The notes under the pieces were generated by a model that saw nothing but the letters and a program-made list of their open reading frames with translations, was not told the origin of the DNA and did not search any database. A program made the position numbers and the translations under genes. DNA of 64,000 nt, taken from Platanthera guangdongensis (Eukaryota; Streptophyta; Magnoliopsida; Asparagales; Orchidaceae). This document shows, in pieces, positions 57,448 to 64,000 of the stretch (its first letter is position 1; each line of letters begins with the position of its first letter). The stretch spans positions 169,465,220 through 169,529,219 of the forward strand of contig CM077162.1 of NCBI GenBank assembly GCA_039583875.1, given 5' to 3'.

Positions 57448-59448
57448 CTAACTCTTATATCCTTCAGGATGATATCTCCTTGGAGGTAAAATCCATTCAG
57501 TATAAGGGTTGAAGGTTTGGGATGAAGAACCCTTAGGATTCAATTTTGATTTTCCTTTGAAAAAGTTTCCAGAGTTCTGACCTCTGTTCGACGATCTTGG
57601 AGCTGCGTTCGACGATCGTGGGTCAGATCGTCGAGCTCCGTTCGACGGTCGACTATGGCTGAGGTCAGGTATATGAGATCGTCGACCTGCGTTCGACGAC
57701 TTTGGCTGAGATCGTCGACCTGCGTTCGACGATTGTTCCTGAGATCGTCGAGCTGCGTTCGGCAATCGTCGATCTTCATTCGACGATCGTCGATCTCCGT
57801 TCGACGATTTTTGCTGGGACTTAGTTTTCTGAGGCAGATCAGAATTTTTCCTAGCAACCTCTACAACTCCCTTTCCCTTGCTAGAAATAAACTTGATGGG
57901 AGTTGTTAGGACTATAGGTTGGCTGGATGAAGCACCCAAGCCCAGTGTACTGTTGAATCTAGAGTTCACTGTGCTTGTGATGTCCATCAGCTTGATGCTT
58001 CTCCCATTAAGGGATTCTTCAAGCTTCTTGGCCTCAGAGAGCTTACTTTTCAGTGTAGATATCTGTTCCCTATAGTTCTCCAACTCCTGAGAGAGTTTGA
58101 GGTTTTCTGACTTTAAAACATTTTGTTCAGATAATTGATTTCTGAGAGAGATAATCTCTTTCTCAGACTTTAGCAGGTCTAAACACAGTGTTTTAAATTC
58201 AGATTTAAAATCTTCTGAAGTAAAATCAAAAGAACTAATTACCTGGTCTTTTTCAGGTTGAGTCTCTGAGTCTGACTCTGACTCTTCTTCCTCTGAATTG
58301 TGTTGTGAGGCATTGATTACCATCATGCAGAACTCCTTTTCTTCTGCATCATCCTCATCATCACTGGAGCTGGAAGAGGCTTCTGACTCCTCTTCAGTCT
58401 CACTCCAGGATTCAGCAACAAACCCTTTCCTTGTATGCTTATTTTTGCTGAAAGAAGGTTTGCTATTGCCACTCCTTTTGGAGTCTTTCTCCTTTCTTCT
58501 CTCTTTTCTTTCCCTTCTGTCCTTGTTCTTGTTCTCTGGACAGTCAGGAACTATATGCCCTGGTTTCCTGCAACCAAAGCAAATAATGTCTTTGTTATTG
58601 CCAATGGACTTGTCATACCTTGGCTTATCCTGCTCCTTGTATGATCTTCTTCTAAAGTCTTTTCTGGCCATCTTATAGAATCTTTTGGCCAACAAGCTGA
58701 GAAGTTCATCATTGCCTGTAGCTTTTTCTTCAGGCAGATCCTCAGTTGCCTTGAATGCTATGGTCTTCTCTTTTCTTGTGGCTGGTGAAGCAGCCTTCTG
58801 TTCTTCCTCTCTATTCTTGATGAGCAGCTCATAAGATTTGAGCTTACCCAACAAGGCTTCAGTGGTGATCTCATTCAGACTTCTGGCATCTTTGATTGGC
58901 CAGATTCTTGAATCCCAAGTGCTGGGGAAGCACATTAGGATCTTGTCATTGAGTTCTGTCAGAGAAATCTCTTTGTCCAATGTCCTTAGTTCACTGACAA
59001 TTAGACTCAATCTATTGTACATGTCTCCCACTGACTCAGTCTCTCCCTTCTTGAAGTTTTCATATTGAGAGATGAGATGGGATCTTCTGTCCTTTCTCTC
59101 ATCAGCTGAGCCTGAAACTATTTCTGAGAGTCTATCCCAGATTTCCTTGGCTGAATTACATTCATCTACCTTTTGAAAAATGTCATCTGACATTGTCTGG
59201 GCTAGAATGTTCATAGCCTTGGCATCAGCTACTTTCCATTTTTTTATGTCAGCATCTATTCCTGATGGAGGTGGAACAACATTTGTACTTATACTTTCTG
59301 GGGGTCTTGGACACACTGTCAAAACAGAATTAAATATATCTTCGTCAATAGAATTCATGTAGAGTCTAATCCTTGCTTTCCAAAGTGCAAACTTTGACAG
59401 ATTGCACACTGGAGGTCTGGTGCTAGCATAATCTTTGTTTAGGGCCAT
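57448..59448 (-). CDS. gag: copia-2 gag (intact) with SSN-RRS repeats
   Basis: 666 codons, uninterrupted. Start MALNKDYASTRPPVCNL. The UBN2-type core has FALWKARIRLYMNSID, ECNSAKEIWDRL, RRSHLISQYENF and LTELNDKILMCFP. One zinc knuckle, CFGCRKPGHIVPDC, is at 290-303, followed by a basic block, Ser/Glu/Asp-rich acidic tracts and a leucine-heptad coiled coil (residues about 425-490). Residues about 545-625 repeat SSNxxRRS at least six times; their DNA is the same palindromic TCGTCGAnnnnnGTCGACGA word found in the LTRs. It builds the particle and binds RNA; the Arg-rich repeats may add nucleic-acid binding (inference). Confidence 0.92.
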   Translation of the reverse strand: MALNKDYASTRPPVCNLSKFALWKARIRLYMNSIDEDIFNSVLTVCPRPPESISTNVVPPPSGIDADIKKWKVADAKAMNILAQTMSDDIFQKVDECNSAKEIWDRLSEIVSGSADERKDRRSHLISQYENFKKGETESVGDMYNRLSLIVSELRTLDKEISLTELNDKILMCFPSTWDSRIWPIKDARSLNEITTEALLGKLKSYELLIKNREEEQKAASPATRKEKTIAFKATEDLPEEKATGNDELLSLLAKRFYKMARKDFRRRSYKEQDKPRYDKSIGNNKDIICFGCRKPGHIVPDCPENKNKDRRERKERRKEKDSKRSGNSKPSFSKNKHTRKGFVAESWSETEEESEASSSSSDDEDDAEEKEFCMMVINASQHNSEEEESESDSETQPEKDQVISSFDFTSEDFKSEFKTLCLDLLKSEKEIISLRNQLSEQNVLKSENLKLSQELENYREQISTLKSKLSEAKKLEESLNGRSIKLMDITSTVNSRFNSTLGLGASSSQPIVLTTPIKFISSKGKGVVEVARKNSDLPQKTKSQQKSSNGDRRSSNEDRRLPNAARRSQEQSSNAGRRSQPKSSNAGRRSHIPDLSHSRPSNGARRSDPRSSNAAPRSSNRGQNSGNFFKGKSKLNPKGSSSQTFNPYTEWILPPRRYHPEGYKS

Positions 59449-59563
59449 GATTTGTGCAAACAGAATCTAGTAATAAAATACAAAAGAAAAACAGATCTAG
59501 TGTAGGATCTTGGGGTTCAGGTGTTAGCCTGTACAACCAACCAGATATGGTATGTTTAACCAA

Positions 59564-59579
59564 CCTCGCTTTGATACCA
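59564..59579 (-). promoter_or_regulatory. copia-2 primer binding site (tRNA-iMet, one mismatch)
   Basis: Minus strand TGGTATCAAAGCGAGG just inside the 5' LTR. It differs from the usual TGGTATCAGAGC by one base. Confidence 0.7.
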
Positions 59580-59581
59580 AT

Positions 59582-61142
59582 TGAAAGGGCAACTAGATCT
59601 GATATACTCTAGAGGGGGGGTGAATAGAGTATATGGTGCTTTTAAAAACTTTTGCAGACCTTTACAACAATTGTTGTACTAAGTGTGAGCAGGGAAGCAG
59701 AAATAAAACTAATCACAGAACTAAGCTATGCAAGAGCTAAGCACAAGAAAATCTAGGCCAGAAACAAAAAGAAAAACAAGCAGAACCAGATGACACAAGG
59801 AAATATAGTGGTTCCCCAAACTTGGGTACATCCACTCTTCTACCACCCTAGGTAGGAATCCACTGCAGGATGAGTTGATCAGGTGTCCTGGGCACCAATG
59901 AGCTTTTGATAAGGTGCTCAAAAACCAAAACAGATTTTTTGATCAGGTGTCTTGCCACCAATGAGCTTTTGACAAGGTGCTCAAAAACCAGATTCAAACT
60001 TTTGAAGGGAGTTTGAAAAACCCTTTACAGAGTGGGGGTGAGAGAGTGATGGCAGTCTTCTCTTTCTCAATCAACTGAGAAGACTAAGTGGATTGATGTC
60101 AAAGCTCCCCCTGAGTCCTTGAAATCTTCAGGAAGAAAAGCTTTGCTGAGGGTGATAGGCCTTCAAAGATAGAACTCCAGCAAAAGATGATTTCAGCAAG
60201 CTGAAATGTTGAGTGTCTGGAGTCTTGAAATGATGTTGGCCTTGAACACTTTGAGAGCTGAAGAGATCTGAAGATTTTTGAAAGCTTGATCTCTTTGATG
60301 AGTGTTCTTCTGAATTCTTTTTGACAGAGAGTTTTTAAAGAGTCTCTGTATTCTGAGTTGTGTGTCCTCTTCTTGTCAATCTCTGTTTTGATTCAAAAAC
60401 ATCCTGTCTTTTATTCTCTGTTCCAGAATAGAATATCACTCTGTCAAAGATAGCCGTTGGTCTGCATTGATTACAGCCTTAATTGCATAATTTCTTCTGA
60501 AGGAAAGTTCACAGAATTATTCCTTGAAAAATTCCTTGAAACTTGGTCCAGAAGTAAATGAAAACGGCTAGCAGATCTTCTGAATTAAATGTAGAATAAC
60601 TTCTAACTGATTTGAATTTGAACTCTGAAAGATAACTGAAATCGTCGAACTGAGCTCTATTATCGTCGATCTAAGCTCAGCGAACTGGAAAATTCAAACA
60701 GCAAAATAATCGTCGATCTGGGCTCAAAGATCGTCGAACTGAGCTCAGAGATAAAGATCCAGTACAGAGTCAAAATCGTCGACCTGAGCTCACCGATCGT
60801 CGAATGGAGTTCGACGATATTGTGAAGTTGAGCTCAGCGATCGTCGAGTGGAGCTCGACGTTATTATGAGGTTGAGCTCAGCGATCGTCGAATGGAGCTC
60901 GACGATCTGTAGAAGTTGAGCTAGACGATCGTCGACCGGAGTTCGACGAATCGTCGTGCTGAGCTCGACGATATGACTTAGTCTCCAGACAGAAAAACTT
61001 GGTCTTCAGGGCAGCTTCCAATCCTAGACTTCTAACCCCTAGACTCAATTCTAATTGACCTATTAAGCTATACAGAAGGTCAAACACAGATTCCTAGAGA
61101 CATAGTGATCCTGACCCAAATTAGTAATAGGGTGTTCCAACA
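59582..61142 (-). repeat. copia-2 5' LTR
   Basis: 1561 bp, same length as the left LTR with scattered substitutions (for example at 59667, 60564 and 60866). The palindromic words are at 60640-60975. It is followed by ACCGG at 61143-61147. Confidence 0.92.
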
Positions 61143-61265
61143 ACCGGCCGCCCAGCCTAGGGGGCCATGAGGCCGACTTGTGCGGGTTCTTCGCCGGGAA
61201 GAACTTCGAGGTCGCATACCTGCGCCGCCATCTTGATGACCTCGCCGCAGTCCCACCAGGGGGAG

Positions 61266-61330
61266 GTTTGCCACTCGCCTCTACTCTGCCTTACCCTTTT
61301 CTTCTTTGCCTCATCTCCTCTTCTTGACAG
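61266..61330 (+). other. gene B intron 1 (predicted)
   Basis: 65 nt, GT donor, very pyrimidine-rich, ending TTCTTGACAG. It joins a split Gly codon in frame. Confidence 0.55.
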
Positions 61331-62097
61331 GCGAGCGTGACATCCCTCTTCATCCTCCCTACGAGAGCGCCCGGATTGCCTCCGGGATTCTCGCCCGAGC
61401 GCAGGCCGCGGACGCCGCTCAGCGCGACGCCCCGTCGGTCCCGGCCAAGAAGCGGCCGGGCGGTGGACAGCCCGCTCCCCCGCCGAAAGTGGTGAAGACT
61501 ACGGGTCAGCAACCCGCTGCGAGCCAAAGGAAAGGCAAGGCCCCGGCTGTTCTGCCGGCAGAGGACTCCCCTCCCGTGGTCGCTTCGACCGGCGACCTCC
61601 CCGCCGGGGCGGCGGGTACCTCTGGGCCGCCGGATGGGTCGCAAACCGCCGCGAAGCCGGTACTGAGAGGGCATCGCAACTTCGGCTACGACGAGAGGTA
61701 CCTGGACGAGCTCGGCGTCCCGCTCCTGTCATGGGACAAGGAGTCTAACCGCGCGATGGTCTCGACTCTGCTGCTGAGCTGGATGGAGCAGGACACCATT
61801 GGCGGGGAGGCGTATAACTTCTCCTTTGGCCTGTACTCGCGAGAAGACGCCGCCATCTACGACAAAGAGGAGACGCGAGTATTGGTTCATGAGAGCGCGC
61901 GGGCCCAGCTGCGCGGCCTGGAGTTGGCTCACATGGTGGGGAGGCGTTGTACCCAGCTGGAGCGGAACGCCGCGTCCCTCCAGAAGATGGCGGACGAGAG
62001 GGAGGAGGCCCGAAAGCTCGCTCAGGAGGACACGGACCTTCATAGGAGGCTGGCCGATGCGGCTGAGGAGACCCTCGCGCAGTACCTGGGCGGGGTG

Positions 62098-62169
62098 GTA
62101 CGTACTCACCCTGAACTACCGCCCCTTCTCGTGAATGCAGCTCACGATTCTTCTCCTCCCTTTTCCCAG
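62098..62169 (+). other. gene B intron 2 (predicted)
   Basis: 72 nt, donor GTACGTACTC (same start as gene A intron 1), acceptor CCCTTTTCCCAG. Phase 0 and open, so it could be a retained segment. Confidence 0.5.
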
Positions 62170-62499
62170 GATGCGGCGACGGCGAGCCAGATGGGTGCCG
62201 AGATCGCCACCCTTGGTCAGGACAAATTAGTGCTGGAGGCACGGGTACGCGAGCTGGAGGCCGCCGCCGCTGTCCCCCCACCAGACAACAGGGGCTGCCC
62301 GCTCGCGCACCACTCCGACCACGAGTTGGAGGTGCTGATGCAAAAGAACGCCGCTAGCGCCGCAAAGTACACGATGCAGATGCTGCGACGCGTGGATCTT
62401 CTCAAGAGCGAGGCGGCGGAGCTTTCGGCGGGCGACGTGGTGCCAGCGTTGTTCCTCCCCGTACCGGACCCTGGAGACCAGTCCTTCCAGCGCCTTTAG

Positions 62500-62920
62500 G
62501 ACTTCTCGCCCCGGATCCTGCATCACCCCCGCTTTTTGACATTCGTTTATTAGATGTATATATCGTGTACGTTTAGCTGTTTTTGAGATGTATGCGCGGG
62601 CTGTGCCTAGACTTCGTGATTTTTCATCTATTATTGCTTTTATAAATGCTTTCTCGCCTGCCTTATTTGCATGCTTGATACTACCGCGCGGGGCGGCCTG
62701 CCTCTGCGGCCCAGCCCTGATGATGCGGCTGCTCGCCCACCAAGCGAGGCGAGCTGGCTCGTCCTTTGTCTGTGTTGCCAAATTTCTTGCGGATTCTCGC
62801 CCAGGTTCTCGCCTCCATTCGGCGGCCATCTCTGGGGTTGGGGGGCTATGTTAGACCCCCCCCCCCCTTTTGGTTTAGCTTTTGTGATTCCGATCTGCTA
62901 TTAACACCATTCGAGTAGTT
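62500..62920. other. 3' flank of gene B
   Basis: Probable 3' UTR, with TTAGATGTATATATCGTG near 62550, then GC-rich DNA and a run of C at about 62859-62870. Overlapping frames here have no recognisable motif. Confidence 0.4.
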
Positions 62921-64000
62921 CTCGGCTTGGCCGGCTAGGTGGGAGCCCGGCCGCGTGATTCGTTATGGGTCGCAAATCATTGCCACCTAGGTGAGAGCCT
63001 GGCAGCGGGATCTTCTCGTGGTCCAAACTCATTCCATCGAGTGACTTCCGGCCCTGCCAGCTAGGTGAGAGCCTGGCAGCGGGATCTTCTCGGGGTCCAA
63101 ACTCATTCCATCGAGTGACTTCCAGCCCTTGCCAGCTAGGTGAGAGACTGGCAACGGGATCCTCTCGAGGCTAGGGATGACACCGAGTGACTTCCGGCCC
63201 TGCCAGCTAGGTGAGAGCCTGGCAGCGGGATCTTCTCGGGGTCCAAACTCATTCCATCGAGTGACTTCCGGCCCTGCCAGCTGGGTGAGAGACTGGCAGC
63301 GGGATCTTCTCGAGGCTAGGGATAACACCGAGTGACTTCCGGCCCTGCCAGCTAGGTGAGAGCCTGGCAGCGGGATCTTCTCGGGGTCCAAACTCATTCC
63401 ATCGAGTGACTTCCGGCCCTGCCAGCTAGGTGAGAGCCTGGCAGCGGGATCTTCTCGAGGCTAGGGATGACACCGAGTGACTTCCGGCCCTGCCAGCTAG
63501 GTGAGAGCCTGGCAGCGGGATCTTCTCGGGTTCCAAACTCATTCCATCGAGTGACTTCCGGCCCTGCCAGCTAGGTGAGAGCCTGGCAGCGGGATCTTCT
63601 CGAGGCTATGGATGACACCGAGTGACTTCCGGCCCTGCCAGCTAGGTGAGATCCTGGCAGCGGGATCTTCTCGGGGTCCAAACTCATTCCATCGAGTGAC
63701 TTCCGGCCCTGTCAGCTAGGTGAGAGCCTGGCAGTGGGATCTTCTCGAGGCTAGGGATGACACCAAGTGACTTCCAGCCCTGCCAACTAGGTGAGAGCAT
63801 GGCAGCGGGATCTTCTCGGGGTCCAAACTCATTCCATCGAGTGACTTCCGGCCCTGCCAGCTAGGTGAGAGCCTGGCAGCGGAGATCTTCTCGAGGCTAG
63901 GGATGACACCGAGTGACTTCCGGCCCTGCCAGCTAGGTGAGAGCCTGGCAGCGGGATCTTCTCGGGGTCCAAACACATTCCATCGAGTGACTTCCGACCC
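62921..64000. repeat. tandem array of alternating 74/71-bp units (145-bp dimer)
   Basis: Units begin at GAGTGACTTCCGGCCCTGCC at 63039, 63113, 63185, 63259, 63330, 63404, 63475, 63549, 63620, 63694, 63765 (AAGTGAC), 63839, 63911 and 63985. Spacing alternates 74 and 71-72 bp. The 74-bp type contains CGGGGTCCAAACTCATTCCATC; the 71-bp type contains CGAGGCTAGGGATGACACC. Each has a TGCCAG...CTGGCA stem. Divergent partial units lie at 62921-63038. The array runs off the window. Long antisense frames within it are a by-product of the repeat. Confidence 0.95.

Larger units (their letters stand above)
48985..61142 (-). mobile_element. copia-2: SIRE-like Ty1/copia element with extra ORF
   Basis: A 12.2-kb minus-strand element with equal 1561-bp LTRs (minus strand TGTTGGAACACCC...CCCTTTCA), flanked by ACCGG. 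Order from right to left: 5' LTR (61142-59582), primer site, gag (59448-57448), pol in three open stretches (57371-54208), a palindrome-rich spacer, a 995-codon extra ORF (53714-50727), polypurine tract, 3' LTR. Gag and extra ORF are intact; pol has one nonsense change and one frameshift. LTR differences look few by eye, so the insertion is recent. It sits inside an exon of gene B. Confidence 0.93.
61148..62499 (+). pseudogene. gene B, rest of exon 1 and exons 2-3 (3' side of copia-2)
   Basis: Resumes the exon 1 frame at 61148 (PPSLGGHEADLCGFFAGKNFEVAYLRRHLDDLAAV). Predicted introns are 61266-61330 (GTTTGC...CTTGACAG, phase 1) and 62098-62169 (GTACGT...TTTTCCCAG, phase 0). Exon 2 (61331-62097) has a Pro/Ala-rich linker, a central block NFGYDERYLDELGVPLLSWDKESNR, and the start of a long coiled coil (HMVGRRCTQLERNAASLQKM onwards). 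Exon 3 (62170-62499) continues the coiled coil and ends DQSFQRL. The joined frame is a multiple of three. Intron 2 is 72 nt and open, so retention is also tolerated. The layout of an N-terminal domain plus a C-terminal coiled coil recalls plant transposon-associated Gag-like proteins. Confidence 0.62.

Noticed and set aside
63029..63976. Minus-strand ORFs of 122 and 86 codons in the tandem array
   Set aside because: They are translations of the 74/71-bp repeat with no independent coding sign.

Overview
The window is plant nuclear DNA, almost certainly from an angiosperm with a repeat-rich genome. Nearly all of it is LTR retrotransposon sequence. Ty3/gypsy and Ty1/copia polyproteins are present, with primer sites complementary to plant tRNA-Asp (Athila-type) or initiator tRNA-Met, plant TATA boxes and 5-bp target-site duplications (TSDs). 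I see no ordinary host housekeeping gene, rRNA, tRNA gene or CRISPR array. I cannot name the species.

Layout. (1) 1-2178: decayed minus-strand gypsy fragment (gypsy-1: gag, protease, start of RT). (2) About 2480-4440: remnant of a minus-strand copia element (copia-3: one LTR plus the end of RNase H), fused to a gypsy gag at about 4440. (3) About 4441-39596: minus-strand gypsy-2, from gag through leader and primer site to its 5' LTR, split by two insertions. Athila-1 (5264-18981, TSD ACACC) sits in its gag. Athila-2 (19217-37059, TSD TAACA) sits 7 bp inside its LTR edge. The 5' LTR of Athila-2 is itself split by copia-1 (19882-28983, SIRE-like, TSD CTCTT). (4) 39597 to about 45880: leader, primer site and LTR sequence of another minus-strand gypsy element (gypsy-3), partly unresolved. 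(5) About 45900-64000: a GC-rich region with two plus-strand, intron-containing genes (A and B), each with its own TATA box. It ends in a tandem array of alternating 74- and 71-bp units. Gene B is interrupted by copia-2 (48985-61142, minus strand, SIRE-like, TSD ACCGG), which carries a 995-codon extra ORF between RNase H and its 3' LTR.

Function and history. Copia-1 has an intact pol and one stop in gag. Copia-2 has intact gag and extra ORF but two lesions in pol. Athila-1 has nearly identical LTRs yet three one-base frameshifts. Athila-2 has lost RT, RNase H and most of integrase. TSDs and nesting give a relative order: gypsy-3, then gypsy-2, then the two Athila insertions, then copia-1. The most unusual material is the gene A/gene B module with its repeat array (possibly the accessory part of a Tat-clade gypsy element), the copia-2 extra ORF, and a palindromic TCGACGATCGTCGA-type word that recurs in LTRs of unrelated families and inside a gag coding region.
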